A stretch of 64,000 nucleotides of DNA from Arthrobacter sp. PM3 (GCF_003352915.1 NZ_CP022314.1:793514-857513), one strand, 5' to 3'; counted from the first letter of the stretch, positions 45,697 through 55,657 are shown. Program-made: numbers and translations. The notes: generated by a model not told the origin, from the sequence alone.

Positions 45697-47076
45697 TCAG
45701 TGGCCGGGTCCGATGATGATCTTGTTTCGTTCGGATTCGTGCGCGCCGCCCTTCTTCGCCAGGGTGGAGCACGCCTCTTCGATGTCCCGGGCGAGCGTGT
45801 CGACATGCTCGCGGCTCAACGTCTCCTTGACCAGGGCCCGCATGATCGTCACGTTCTGCGCGTTGGGCGGCAAGGTATAGGCCGGCACCATCCAGCCGCG
45901 CTCGGCCGAGAGCTGCCAGGCGATGTCGAACTCGTCGTACCCCGGGTCGGTGGCGAGGTGGAACGCTACCAGCGGGAGCTGCTCCTCGTCGCGGCCGATG
46001 ATTTCGAACCGGCCCATGGCGTCGAGCTTCTCGGCGAGGACGCGGGCGTTGGTCTGCATGTTCTGCATGATGTAGGTGTAACCGGCGCGGCCATAGCGCA
46101 CGAAGTTGTAGTACTGGGCGAGGACCATGGACGAGCCGGTGGAGAAGTTCAGGGTGAAGGTCGAGTCGGTCTTACCGAGGTAGTTCTCCTCGAAGACGAG
46201 GTCCCTGGCCAGGTCGGCAGTCTCCCGGAAGATGAGCCAGCCGATGCCGGGGTAGACCAATCCGAACTTGTGTCCGGAGACATTGATCGAATGGACCTGC
46301 TCGAGCCGGAAGTCCCACGGGGAATCCGGGTAGAGGAAGGGCCAGACGAACCCGCCGCTGGCCCCGTCCACGTGCAACGGCACGTCGAGGCCCCGCTCCT
46401 GCTTGATCTGTACCAGGAGGTCGTTGATGCCGACGATGTCGTCCTTGTGCCCGGTGAACGTCGTGCCCAGCACGGCGGCGACACCAATGGTGTTTTCATC
46501 GATATGGGCCTGCACGTCCTCCGGGCCGATCGTGTACTTGCCCGGCTGCAGCGGCACGATCCGCGGCTCGACGTCGAAGTAGCGGCAGAATTTCTCCCAC
46601 ACCACGTGCACGTCGCCGCCGAACACCAGGTTCGGGTTCGACGTCGACCCTCCGGCGGCCTCGCGGCGCTTGCGCCAGTTCCACTTCAGGGACAGGCCGC
46701 CAAGCATGATCGCCTCTGACGATCCCTGGGTCCGGGCCCCCGTCGTCTCGCCGGGTGCGTGGAAGAGGTCGGCGAGCATCCGGATGCAGCGCTGCTCGAT
46801 CTCGGCCGTGCGGGGATATTCGGCGTGGTCGATGAAATTGCGGTGCAGGTTCGCCGCGATGATCTGCTGGGCCTGCGGCTCCATCCAGGTCGTCACGAAC
46901 GTGGCCAGATTCCGGGCCGGGTCGCCCTCCAGTGCCAGGTCCTCCGACACCAACCGCAAGGCGTCCTGGGCAGGAATGCCGGTCTCCGGGAACTCCCGGC
47001 TCGGAACTTCCTGGGTGATGAACCGGTTGCCGAACAGTGCCACATCGGCATCCTTGGGCTGGGGATCTGCTGACAT
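45697..47076 (-). CDS. gadB: Glutamate decarboxylase
   Basis: A 459-residue PLP enzyme that converts glutamate to GABA and consumes a cytoplasmic proton. The PLP lysine is Lys270 in INVSGHKFGLVYPG. Upstream are the cofactor contacts TQGSSEAIMLGG and HVDGASGGF. The last residue is His (GPGH); in E. coli GadB a histidine at the extreme C-terminus blocks the active site at neutral pH, so a similar pH switch is possible here. It follows the ClC-type gene after 10 bp. Confidence 0.95.
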   Translation of the reverse strand: MSADPQPKDADVALFGNRFITQEVPSREFPETGIPAQDALRLVSEDLALEGDPARNLATFVTTWMEPQAQQIIAANLHRNFIDHAEYPRTAEIEQRCIRMLADLFHAPGETTGARTQGSSEAIMLGGLSLKWNWRKRREAAGGSTSNPNLVFGGDVHVVWEKFCRYFDVEPRIVPLQPGKYTIGPEDVQAHIDENTIGVAAVLGTTFTGHKDDIVGINDLLVQIKQERGLDVPLHVDGASGGFVWPFLYPDSPWDFRLEQVHSINVSGHKFGLVYPGIGWLIFRETADLARDLVFEENYLGKTDSTFTLNFSTGSSMVLAQYYNFVRYGRAGYTYIMQNMQTNARVLAEKLDAMGRFEIIGRDEEQLPLVAFHLATDPGYDEFDIAWQLSAERGWMVPAYTLPPNAQNVTIMRALVKETLSREHVDTLARDIEEACSTLAKKGGAHESERNKIIIGPGH

Positions 47077-47086
47077 CGCTTCTCCT

Positions 47087-49180
47087 TCAGAGACTGTTGA
47101 AAGGGGTTATGGATGGGTTCCCGCGGGCCGCAGGAACCGGGGCGTCGGTGGATTGTTGGCTCAGCATCAGAATCGCGCCGGTCAGGAAGCACAGGGCTCC
47201 GACGAGTGTGCCGAGATTGGACAGTTCGGCGTTCCAGACATCGCCGCTCGACGGTATGACAAAGGCCGCGGCCGCCGAGATGCCGAACGCGACGGACCCG
47301 GCCATGTTGATCACGCCGATCTTCCACGGCCCGGGCCTCGGCCGGCCGGCGACGGCGCCGCGGCTTGCATCCCGCAACGCCGCCCAACTGGCAACGAGGA
47401 AGGCGATGGAGCCCAGGGCGTCAGGCCGCCACACCAACTGGTCGGTCGACGCCGCACTGAGGTTGACCCGCAGTGCGTTTGCCGTGCTCCAGTTGAACCA
47501 CAGGGTGCCGGCAAGCTGGACGGCGCCAGCGAGCCAGACGAGATTCCGCGGCGCCCAGACCCAAAATGAGCGGCGCCGCGTGGCATTCCTGGCCGGGAGC
47601 GCGTCAACGGCTTCGCGGTACTGCAGGAACGCCGCGGACGTGAAGAACAGCGATCCGACGAAGAACGTGGCGGCACACAAGCGCAGTCCCACGGCCTCGG
47701 AGTATGCCGGCACAGCCCCCAGGGCAAACAGGCTCGAGCCAACAATGAACAGCCAGGCAATCCACCGGTCCCGTGTGGCCGGCGCGCCGGACCGCTCGAG
47801 CCCGGTTGCCCGGTCGGCCCCCGCGACCGCCCCGGGTTGGGCGTTGCCGGCTTCGCGTGGTGCCTCGGACGCCGCCGGGCCCGGGGGCGGGAGAATATTG
47901 GTGATCACGAAGGCGACCGCCACCGCCACCACCACCTGGGGTGTGACGGCCACCCCGTCCGTTCCCAGCAGCAGTGTGGCCAGCAGCGTCGACGTCAACG
48001 GCAGCCGCAGCATGGCCGCGCACATGGCCCCCATGCCCATGCCGATCCCGGCGGCGAGATTCATTCCGGGCAGCCCGCTCGCGGCAATCCCCAGCGCCGC
48101 GCCGATGAACATCGACGGGAACACCGGCCCGCCGCGAAATGCGCTGAGCGACAGCCCGTAGACCAAGGTCTTGCAGCCGATCAGCAGGATCAGCACCGTG
48201 AGCGAGTAGTGTGCGGCGTGTTCGACCAGTTCCGGAAGGGCATCCTGGCCCGAGAACAGCACCTGTGTGAAGCTGTTACCGGAGATCAGCTGGTACGCCA
48301 TCGCGGTGAGGCCGATCAGCAAGCCGAGCGCAGAGGTCACCAATACCCGGTTCAGGTGAACCACCGGACGAAGCGACAACGCGACCCAGCGGATCAACCA
48401 CCCCAACAGTGCGCCCGCCACGCCCATGACCACGGCCCACGCCAGCGTCGCCACGGTCGGCGGCACCGCAGGCGGCACTACCGGCAGCGCCAGCGAGAAG
48501 CTGCCCAGCCCGGTCCAGCCGTCCAGGCCGACGAACACCAGCGCCCCGACGCCGGAAGCGAGGAGTCCGGGCAGGGCCACGAGGCTCAGCGTCATTCCCC
48601 CGATTCCGGCGGCTTCCATGATCAGGAAAGCACCGAGTACGGGAGACCCGAGCAAGGTGCTGATCGCGGCGAAGCTGCCAGCCGATGCCATGATGGTCAG
48701 TGCCATCGGCGGGGCATCCTTCTTCACCAAATGCACTGCCAGCGCCCCGAGGCCGCCACCGATGGCGATCAGCGGCGCTTCGGGCCCGAGCACCGCCCCC
48801 AGGCTGAGTGTTGTCAGCGCCGCGAGAGCGATGCCCACGAGCTCCCGGCCGCTGGGCGGACCGCCGCCGGTCTTGAATCCGAAGGCAGGTGAGTGGCCCC
48901 CGTTGCCCGGCAGATACCGGATGGTCAGCGCCGTCAGCAGACCGCACAGCACCAACCATGGAACGGGCCACCAGGCCGGGGCGGGCCCACCGAGGACTTG
49001 GTTCGGCAGCCCGTCGAAGAGGAAGCGCTGGACCGTGGCGACGAAAGCGAGGAAACCGTAAGCAATGGCCGAGATGGGAACGCCCAGGACGGCCGCCAGC
49101 ACGAGCGCGGCGATGTACGGCCTGGAACGGATCACGGCGACCGGGTCGATACTTGGCGACGACGCGGCAGGCCCGCTCAT
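47087..49180 (-). CDS. ClC-family chloride channel/antiporter fused to a YrhK-like membrane domain
   Basis: A 697-residue membrane protein with two parts. Residues about 1-420 are a ClC domain: the gating-glutamate motif is LGPEAPLIAIGG (about 129-140), and the C-terminal selectivity region reads FRGGPVFPSMFIGAALG. A Pro/Ala/Gly linker (about 430-465) leads to a second part with about six more helices in two similar halves, FIVGSSLFALGAVPAYSEAV and MAGSVAFGISAAAAFVIPSS, as in YrhK-domain proteins. Paired with gadB it may move chloride against protons in acid stress. The ATG at 49180 is the likely start; longer forms are possible. Confidence 0.85.
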   Translation of the reverse strand: MSGPAASSPSIDPVAVIRSRPYIAALVLAAVLGVPISAIAYGFLAFVATVQRFLFDGLPNQVLGGPAPAWWPVPWLVLCGLLTALTIRYLPGNGGHSPAFGFKTGGGPPSGRELVGIALAALTTLSLGAVLGPEAPLIAIGGGLGALAVHLVKKDAPPMALTIMASAGSFAAISTLLGSPVLGAFLIMEAAGIGGMTLSLVALPGLLASGVGALVFVGLDGWTGLGSFSLALPVVPPAVPPTVATLAWAVVMGVAGALLGWLIRWVALSLRPVVHLNRVLVTSALGLLIGLTAMAYQLISGNSFTQVLFSGQDALPELVEHAAHYSLTVLILLIGCKTLVYGLSLSAFRGGPVFPSMFIGAALGIAASGLPGMNLAAGIGMGMGAMCAAMLRLPLTSTLLATLLLGTDGVAVTPQVVVAVAVAFVITNILPPPGPAASEAPREAGNAQPGAVAGADRATGLERSGAPATRDRWIAWLFIVGSSLFALGAVPAYSEAVGLRLCAATFFVGSLFFTSAAFLQYREAVDALPARNATRRRSFWVWAPRNLVWLAGAVQLAGTLWFNWSTANALRVNLSAASTDQLVWRPDALGSIAFLVASWAALRDASRGAVAGRPRPGPWKIGVINMAGSVAFGISAAAAFVIPSSGDVWNAELSNLGTLVGALCFLTGAILMLSQQSTDAPVPAARGNPSITPFNSL

Positions 49181-49422
49181 CCCCGGCAACCCCGACAGTT
49201 GAGCATCCCTTCTCCTTCCGCCGGCCGTCCGCCGGACGGCGCGAGCCTTGGTGAGGTCCCACAAGCGAGAGAGGCGGTCAATCAGATGTTCTTCAAGCTA
49301 GCCCTGCCAGGCGGGGCAGTCGTCACCCGATGCGGGTGAAAGGACAGTTTCCTCACCTGCCATTCCCTGGCTCCGAATCTGCCGATAGGGTGCACTGAAA
49401 GACACCCCCGTAAGGAGAACCC

Positions 49423-49974
49423 ATGCGCAAAGTGACGGCCGGCCTTTTCTGCTCCGTGGACGGGGTGGTGGAAGACCCGTTCCTGTGGCAGTTCGACAGT
49501 TTCGACGCCGAACTGGGCGCCGGGATGGGCGAGATGATGGGCCGGATCGATACCGGGCTCCTGGGCCGCGTCGGGTACCAGCAGTGGGCTGACTACTGGC
49601 CGAACGCCGAGAGCGACGCCGACTTCGGGGCCTTCATCAACGCGCTGCCGAAGTTTGTCGCCTCCCGGACCCTGACCGGGGAGCTGGACTGGCGGAATTC
49701 CCGCCTGATCGAGGGGCCGCTGGAGGACTTCGTGGCAGCCCTGAAGAACAGCGACGGCGGCGAAATCGGCGTCTTCAGCAGCATTTCCCTGGTCCGCCAG
49801 CTCCTGTTCGCCGGCCTGCTGGACACCCTGATGCTGATCGTCCATCCGGTGGTCGCCGGCAGCGGCCGGCGCCTCTTCAACGACGGCGACCCGCTGACCC
49901 GGCTGGTGCTGCAGGAGTCCCAGGAGACCAGCAAGGGCAACATGATCCTCAGTTACGGCGTCCGCCCGGACTGA
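49423..49974 (+). CDS. Dihydrofolate-reductase-like protein (RibD C-terminal family)
   Basis: A 183-residue reductase of the RibD_C/DHFR-like fold common in actinobacteria. The start KVTAGLFCSVDGVVEDP and the end VHPVVAGSGRRLFNDGD are the family signatures; the middle FVASRTLTGELDW fits too. It probably uses NADPH on an unknown substrate. TAAGGAG precedes the ATG by 7 nt. Confidence 0.88.
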   Translation: MRKVTAGLFCSVDGVVEDPFLWQFDSFDAELGAGMGEMMGRIDTGLLGRVGYQQWADYWPNAESDADFGAFINALPKFVASRTLTGELDWRNSRLIEGPLEDFVAALKNSDGGEIGVFSSISLVRQLLFAGLLDTLMLIVHPVVAGSGRRLFNDGDPLTRLVLQESQETSKGNMILSYGVRPD

Positions 49975-50046
49975 CCCCCGAGGGACGCCGGGCTGGCCCC
50001 GGACGCCTGGTCCCGCAGGGTCCGGCCGGAACCGTAAACTTGACGG

Positions 50047-50670
50047 GTGCAACCCTCCCTTTGGCTGGCCTTGGCCGGCGCCGGCGTCCTGATCAGCTTC
50101 ACTCCCGGTGCGGGCGCCATCAACACCATGAGCAACTCGCTGAACTCCGGGTTCCGGCGTTCCATCTGGGGCATCCTCGGCCAGCAGGCCGCCCTCGTGG
50201 TGCACATTCTGATCGTGGCCCTCGGCGTCGGCGTGCTCGTGGCGAGCTCGCCGGTCGCGTTCAACGTGATCCGCTACGCCGGCGCGGCGTACCTCGTCTA
50301 TCTGGGTGTCCGGCAGTTCCTGCACAAACCGGACCTCGACCAGGAGAAGGCCGCCGCCCTGCGCAACGAACCGGCCTTTTCCATGTTCCGCCGCGGCCTC
50401 TGGGTCAACCTGCTCAACCCCAAGGCCGTGGTGTTCTTCCTGGCCTTCATGCCGCAATTCATCCGGCCCGAACAGCCGCTGCTGCCGCAGTACGCAGTCC
50501 TGTCCGCCACCGTGATCGTGATCGACATCCTGGTCATGTGGTTCTTCTTCGCGGCGGCGGCCAGGTCCTTCCAGCGCTTCACCCATCATGCCCGCGGACA
50601 ACGGATCCTGAACCGGACGTTCGGCGTGCTCTTCGTCGGCGTCGGCGTCCTGCTGGCTTCGATCCACTAG
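50047..50670 (+). CDS. LysE/RhtB-family amino acid exporter
   Basis: A 207-residue exporter with about six membrane segments. The N-terminal GVLISFTPGAGAINTMSNSLNSG and the central WVNLLNPKAVVFFLAFMPQF are the LysE/RhtB hallmarks. It exports an amino acid or homoserine lactone-like compound. The GTG start follows AACCGTAAACTTGACGG with a weak ribosome site. Confidence 0.93.
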   Translation: MQPSLWLALAGAGVLISFTPGAGAINTMSNSLNSGFRRSIWGILGQQAALVVHILIVALGVGVLVASSPVAFNVIRYAGAAYLVYLGVRQFLHKPDLDQEKAAALRNEPAFSMFRRGLWVNLLNPKAVVFFLAFMPQFIRPEQPLLPQYAVLSATVIVIDILVMWFFFAAAARSFQRFTHHARGQRILNRTFGVLFVGVGVLLASIH

Positions 50671-50682
50671 GCGTCGCTAACG

Positions 50683-50728
50683 CGCAGACTCAGCCGCTTA
50701 CCGCTACCGCAGACTCAGCCGCTTACCG
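50683..50728. repeat. Two 21-bp direct repeats before the HNH gene
   Basis: A 21-bp unit starting CGCAGACTCAGCC and ending GCTTACCG occurs at 50683-50703 and again at 50708-50728, a period of 25 bp. It follows the LysE stop by 12 bp. Only two copies exist, so it is not a CRISPR array; it may come from slippage or be a regulatory site. Confidence 0.7.
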
Positions 50729-50842
50729 AAACCTCAGAGGCCAGGGCTACCTAAGCGACGTCGTCAGGGTGAGAGTCAGTGTCGGGGGAAGTAGGGCTTC
50801 AGTTCCATCATTATTGTCAGACCCCCTTGCGAGACTGGGGGT

Positions 50843-52615
50843 ATGGAAAGCAGAGCGGCTTTTAGTCGGGCAGCCTGGAGTGCGGAGTGCGGGGAGGCGT
50901 TGGCGGCTGTCGCCGCGTCTGTTGCCGCGCTGGCTGCCCTTGCCGGCGGGGCCGCTTCGTCCGGTGCGGATGTCGATTCGGCCGGTGCTGCTGAGCCCGG
51001 GGTGGATCCGTTGCGGGATTTCGCGGATGGCTGCCTGGACGGGTTGGCGTTGGTGGCGCGGGTGGAGGCAGGGGTGGCGGCGTTGAAGGTGCGCCTGGCC
51101 GCCGATTACGTGCAGGCCGCCGGGTACCTGGCCGGCCCGGCGGCATCGGCGCGGGAGGCGACGGCGCGGGAGATGGCCGTGGTCGCGGAGGTCGCGGGCG
51201 TCCTGACCGTGAGCGAACGGACCGCCGGAGCGTTGCTGTCGGACGCCCTCGCGCTGACGGGGTCGTTGCCGTTGACGTTGGCGGCGTTGCAGGCCGGGTC
51301 GGTGTCCTGGCAGCATGCCCGGATCATGGTTGATGAGGCGGCGAATCTGGACCTGGCGGGGGCGGCCGGGCTGGAGGCGCATTTCCTGGACCCTGCCGCT
51401 CCGGATCCGGCGCGGGGCTGCCCGGCCGGGGACCTGGTCCCGGGCCGGTTCCGGGCCAAGGCGCGCACCTGGCGCGAACGCCACCACCCGGAGAGCATCG
51501 AGGCCCGCCACGCCACGGGGGTGGCGGAGCGGCGGGTGGAGTTCGTCCCGGACCGGGACGGCATGGCCTGGCTCTCGGCCCGGCTCCCGGCCGATGTTGC
51601 GGCCGGGATCTGGGAACGGACCACGGCCGCGGCCCGGGCGCTGCAGGGCCCGGGCGAGTCCCGGACCCTGGCCCAGCTCCGCGCCGACGTCACCGCCACC
51701 TGGCTCCTCACCACCAACCCCGGCACGGGCGGCGGGACGGGCGCGGGAAGCGATGCCGCCGTCCCCGCCGGCAACACTGGCGGCGATGGAATGACCCGGG
51801 CCGCCGGCGTAGGCGGCGCCGGCACCGGAAACGCGGGAGTCGCCGGCGACGGGACCGGCGGCACTGGCGGGGGTGTTCCGTCGCCGCGGGCGCAGGTCCT
51901 GGTCACGGTCCCGGTGATGGCGCTGCTGGGCGCCACGGAGGAACCGGCCATGCTGGACGGGTACGGGCCGGTCCCGCCCTCGATGGCCCGCCGGCTGGTC
52001 GCCGACGGCGCCAATTCGTTCCACCGGGTCCTGGTCGACCCCCGCGACGGGGCGCCGCTGGAAATCGGGCGTACCAGTTACCGGGTCACGAAGGCGATGC
52101 GGCAGTGGCTGCGGCTGCGCGACGGCAGATGTTCGTTCCCGGGCTGTAATAACCCGTCGCTGGATAACGAGGCCGATCACCTGCTGGCCTGGGCCGACGG
52201 CGGGACCACCGGGGTGGCGAATCTGGCCCAGCCCTGCCCGAAACACCACCGGCTCAAACACAACTCCACCTGGACACCCGCCGCCGCCAGCGCGGAGCAC
52301 CCGCCGGGCTGGACCTCACCGGCCGGACGCCACTACGCCAGCGAACACCCCGACTGGGAACCACCCCGCTGGCCCGAAAATCTCCTGTGCGCAGATCCAT
52401 TCCCGGACCCCGGCCCGGACCCTGACGCCGCCCTGCCCCCGGACCCCTTCCCCGAATGGGACCAGTTCCCCGACTGGGAACACTTCACCGCCGCGCATCC
52501 ATGGCCTCCGGCGGACACAGACAATCCGGACTGGCCAACGGCCCCCGACACCCCCCATTCCGGAAGCCATCGGGCTTCGCTACGTGTAATCGGGGCGTGT
52601 CTGACCAACCATTGA
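50843..52615 (+). CDS. DUF222/13E12-repeat protein with HNH nuclease domain
   Basis: A 590-residue protein of the actinobacterial DUF222 (13E12) family. The N-terminal DUF222 covers about 40-330. A Gly/Ala-rich linker (about 290-345) follows, then an HNH domain near 425-480 with CSFPGCNNP, DNEADHLLAWADGGTT and CPKHHRLKH, including the catalytic His and zinc Cys residues. The acidic Pro/Asp/Trp-rich C-terminus is unusual. These genes occur in many copies in actinobacteria and have been linked to mobile DNA, but the function is unproven. Confidence 0.88.
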   Translation: MESRAAFSRAAWSAECGEALAAVAASVAALAALAGGAASSGADVDSAGAAEPGVDPLRDFADGCLDGLALVARVEAGVAALKVRLAADYVQAAGYLAGPAASAREATAREMAVVAEVAGVLTVSERTAGALLSDALALTGSLPLTLAALQAGSVSWQHARIMVDEAANLDLAGAAGLEAHFLDPAAPDPARGCPAGDLVPGRFRAKARTWRERHHPESIEARHATGVAERRVEFVPDRDGMAWLSARLPADVAAGIWERTTAAARALQGPGESRTLAQLRADVTATWLLTTNPGTGGGTGAGSDAAVPAGNTGGDGMTRAAGVGGAGTGNAGVAGDGTGGTGGGVPSPRAQVLVTVPVMALLGATEEPAMLDGYGPVPPSMARRLVADGANSFHRVLVDPRDGAPLEIGRTSYRVTKAMRQWLRLRDGRCSFPGCNNPSLDNEADHLLAWADGGTTGVANLAQPCPKHHRLKHNSTWTPAAASAEHPPGWTSPAGRHYASEHPDWEPPRWPENLLCADPFPDPGPDPDAALPPDPFPEWDQFPDWEHFTAAHPWPPADTDNPDWPTAPDTPHSGSHRASLRVIGACLTNH

Positions 52616-52687
52616 TCCGTTGTTGAGCGTCCCTACACAGCATCCGGAAGCAATTACTCCGCCCCCTGGGGTCCTCCTGCGTGAACC

Positions 52688-54253
52688 CTAGACGTGGCCG
52701 GGTTCCAGCTTCCGCAGGTCGGCCTTGCGGATCTTCCCGCTCGCGGTCCGGGGCATCTCCGCAACAAAGACCACAGATTTAGGGATCTTGTACCGTGCGA
52801 GCCGGCCCTCCAGGTGGGAGCGCAGCTGCTCCTCCGTGAGCCGGGCCCCTTCCCGCAGCAACACTACGGCCCGCGGCACCTCGCCCCATTTCTCGTCCGG
52901 CACACCGATCACCGCAACACTGCCGACGGCCTCGAGCTCGGCGATGGCCTGCTCCACCTCGGCCGGGTAGATGTTTTCCCCGCCGGAAATGATCATGTCC
53001 TTAAGCCGGTCGGAGATGAACACGAAACCCTCAGGGTCCTTGTAGCCCATGTCACCGGACTTGAACCAGCCGTCCGGCGTGTAGGACTCCGCCGAGGCCT
53101 CGGGCCGGTTCCAGTACTGGTGGATGACGTTGGGTCCTTTGATCTGGATCTCCCCCACCGTTCCGGCTGCGGCCGGCCCGGCATCCGGCTCAACAGGATC
53201 GGCCACCCGGACATCGGTGAAGAAATGGGGCAGCCCCGAGGATCCGGCCTTGTCCCGGGACCGGGCCGCCGGCAGGGTGGTGGCGCCCGGGGCGGTCTCG
53301 GTCATTCCGTAGCCGTTGGAGAAGCGCAGCCCGCGCCGTTCGTAGGCTTCCAGGACCCGCATGGGCACCGCGGAACCGCCGCAGGTCAGTTTGTTCAGCG
53401 AACTGAGGTCCGTGGCGTCCCAGGCGGCGTGCTCGCACAGCATTTGGTAGGTGGTGGGCACTCCGCTGATGGTCGTGGCCCGGTGCCGTTCGATCAGCTC
53501 CAATGTCCGGCGGGGATCGAACTTGGCCTCCAGGACCACGGTGCCGCCTTTAAGGAGCGTGGGCAGGACGCCCATGTCCAGGGAGGCCACGTGGAACATT
53601 GGCGAGATCATGAGGGCCACGTCGGTGGCGGCGAAGTCGAAGTCGACCAGCACGTTGACGCAGTTCCACGTGATGTTGCCGTGCGTCAGCAGCGCCCCCT
53701 TGGGATTGCCCGTGGTACCGGAGGTGTAAAGGATCATGGCGGGATCGTCCAGGCCCACGGGCTCATCCGGCGGCTGGACCGCACCGGAGGCAATCACGGC
53801 CTCAAACGTTTCCGCGGACCCGGCGCCGCCGGAATCCCCGGCGCCGGCAGCGCCGCCGGCGTCGACGACGACGATCCGCACCGCCGCCGTGCCCTCCGCA
53901 CCGCGCTCTGCGAGCTCCGCGAGCGCCGCCGCGTGGATCAGCACGACGGCGCCGCTGTCCCGAAGCTGGAACTGGATTTCGGGCGGCGCGAGCCGGGTGT
54001 TGAGCGGGACGAAGATCGCCCCGGCGAGCCCGGCGGCGAAAAGGGTCTCCAGAAAGGAGGGATCGTTCTCCCCGAGATAGGCCACGCGATCACCCTTGGC
54101 CACGCCCCGGTCGCGGAGGGCGTTCGCGAGCCGGGTGGACCGGTCCGCGAGTTCGGCGTAGCTCAGTTCCCTGTCCCCTGTGATAACGGCGGTCTTGGTC
54201 CCCGACTTCGGGCGGCGCCGTTGCAGCCACGAGCCGATGCCAAAATTCTCCAC
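52688..54253 (-). CDS. Acyl-CoA synthetase (AMP-forming ligase)
   Basis: A 521-residue ligase that activates a carboxylic acid as its CoA thioester. The AMP-binding P-loop is ILYTSGTTGNPKGALL (about 176-191), with YGMTETAPG and the C-terminal catalytic lysine in PRTASGKIRKADL. It belongs to the fatty acid/aromatic acid ligase group. It is the last gene of the operon transcribed from 59351 to here, though the order of the pathway would place it first. Confidence 0.93.
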   Translation of the reverse strand: MENFGIGSWLQRRRPKSGTKTAVITGDRELSYAELADRSTRLANALRDRGVAKGDRVAYLGENDPSFLETLFAAGLAGAIFVPLNTRLAPPEIQFQLRDSGAVVLIHAAALAELAERGAEGTAAVRIVVVDAGGAAGAGDSGGAGSAETFEAVIASGAVQPPDEPVGLDDPAMILYTSGTTGNPKGALLTHGNITWNCVNVLVDFDFAATDVALMISPMFHVASLDMGVLPTLLKGGTVVLEAKFDPRRTLELIERHRATTISGVPTTYQMLCEHAAWDATDLSSLNKLTCGGSAVPMRVLEAYERRGLRFSNGYGMTETAPGATTLPAARSRDKAGSSGLPHFFTDVRVADPVEPDAGPAAAGTVGEIQIKGPNVIHQYWNRPEASAESYTPDGWFKSGDMGYKDPEGFVFISDRLKDMIISGGENIYPAEVEQAIAELEAVGSVAVIGVPDEKWGEVPRAVVLLREGARLTEEQLRSHLEGRLARYKIPKSVVFVAEMPRTASGKIRKADLRKLEPGHV

Positions 54254-54295
54254 GGCAAATCCTTTCTAGTTAGACGGTAGCGCCTGCGGGACCGG

Positions 54296-55657
54296 TTAGG
54301 ACCCGACCGTGCGAAGATCGTTGTTCTTGGGCTCGCGCGTCAGCAGGATGAATACGATCGACACCACTGACATGCCGGCCAGGTACCAGACCACGGCGGC
54401 GGTGTCCTGTCCGGAATCCTTGAAGATCTGCGCGACGATGCCCGGGGTGAAGCCCGCCCCGAGAAGGGTGGCGAGCTGGTAGCCCAGGGAGGCGCCGGTG
54501 TACCGGGACGTCGTGCCGAACTGTTCGGACACGAACGCGGCGAGCGGGCCGAACAGGGTGGAGTGGATCATCAGGCCTACCGCGAAGGCCACGAAGATCA
54601 GGCCGATGTTGTTCGAGGACAGGAGCTGGAACATCGGGGTGAGGTACACGATGAAGAGCACCAGGCCGCCGATCATCACGGGCCTCCGGCCGAGCTTGTC
54701 CGAGAGCCGACCGCCCATGACCACGAACGCGATGGACACGAACGAGGCTGCCGCGAAGGCGTAGAGGACGCCCTGCCGGTCGGCGCCCTTGGACACGGCG
54801 TAAGTCACGGAGAACGTCGCCAGCACCACCTGCAGCGCAAAGCCTGCCGCGCCGGCCAGCATGGTGAAAATCAATGTCTTGGGCCGGCGCAGGACCTGCA
54901 GGAGGGGAAACTCACGACGGCGGGCGGCGCCGTGCGTGGTCTGTTCGGTCTTTTCCTGTTCGGCTTGCTCCTGTTCCAGCGCCGCCTTGAAGATGGGGCT
55001 TTCGGCAACCTTGAGCCGGACGAACATGCCCACGCCCAGCAGGACGAAGGACAGCAGGAACGGCACGCGCCAGCCCCAGGCCAGGAACTGGTCATTGGGC
55101 AGAGCGGCGAAAGCCCCCATCACCAGGGTGCCCAGCACCGCGCCTGTGGGCGCACCGGCGTTGACGAACGAGGCCGCGAAGCCGCGTTTGCCTGATTCCG
55201 AGTGTTCCAGCGCCATGAGGGCGGCGCCGCCCCATTCCCCGCCGACGGCAATGCCCTGGCAGACGCGCAGGATCACGAGCATCACGGCGCCCCACGCCCC
55301 GGCCACCGCGGCGCCGGGGACCAGGCCGATCAGGGTGGACGCGATGCCCATGACCAGCATCGAGATGATCAGCATGTTCTTGCGGCCCAGCCTGTCACCG
55401 AAGTGGCCGAAGATGATGCCGCCCAAGGGCCGCGCCACGTAGCCGGCGGCAAACGTCCCGTAGGCGGCCACAACCCCCACCCACTCGTCCATGCCGGAGA
55501 AGAACACCTTGGGAAAGACCACAGCGGCGGCCGTGGCGTAGAGCAGGAAGTCGTAATACTCGATGGTGCTGCCCAGATAGCTGGAGGCAATCACGGTCCG
55601 TGCTTCACGGCGACGCGTGCCCGCGTCCATGGCCTGCAACTGCGAAATTTGGGACAT
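54296..55657 (-). CDS. MFS transporter, metabolite:H+ symporter (MHS) family
   Basis: A 453-residue, 12-helix transporter. The family signature SYLGSTIEYYDFLLYATAAA is at about 27-46, with GHFGDRLGRKNMLI as motif A. MHS members carry organic acids such as shikimate, citrate or aromatic acids. It probably imports the acid activated by the ligase encoded 42 bp further on. Confidence 0.92.
   Translation of the reverse strand: MSQISQLQAMDAGTRRREARTVIASSYLGSTIEYYDFLLYATAAAVVFPKVFFSGMDEWVGVVAAYGTFAAGYVARPLGGIIFGHFGDRLGRKNMLIISMLVMGIASTLIGLVPGAAVAGAWGAVMLVILRVCQGIAVGGEWGGAALMALEHSESGKRGFAASFVNAGAPTGAVLGTLVMGAFAALPNDQFLAWGWRVPFLLSFVLLGVGMFVRLKVAESPIFKAALEQEQAEQEKTEQTTHGAARRREFPLLQVLRRPKTLIFTMLAGAAGFALQVVLATFSVTYAVSKGADRQGVLYAFAAASFVSIAFVVMGGRLSDKLGRRPVMIGGLVLFIVYLTPMFQLLSSNNIGLIFVAFAVGLMIHSTLFGPLAAFVSEQFGTTSRYTGASLGYQLATLLGAGFTPGIVAQIFKDSGQDTAAVVWYLAGMSVVSIVFILLTREPKNNDLRTVGS

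Noticed and set aside
45424-46719. 431-codon plus frame opposite gadB
   Set aside because: Antisense shadow of a clear PLP enzyme.
50683-50728. Possible CRISPR array
   Set aside because: Only two repeats with a 4-nt spacer and no cas genes.
50843-52615. HNH gene as sign of a mobile intron or phage
   Set aside because: No intron boundaries, integrase or phage genes nearby; DUF222 proteins are common chromosomal genes in actinobacteria.
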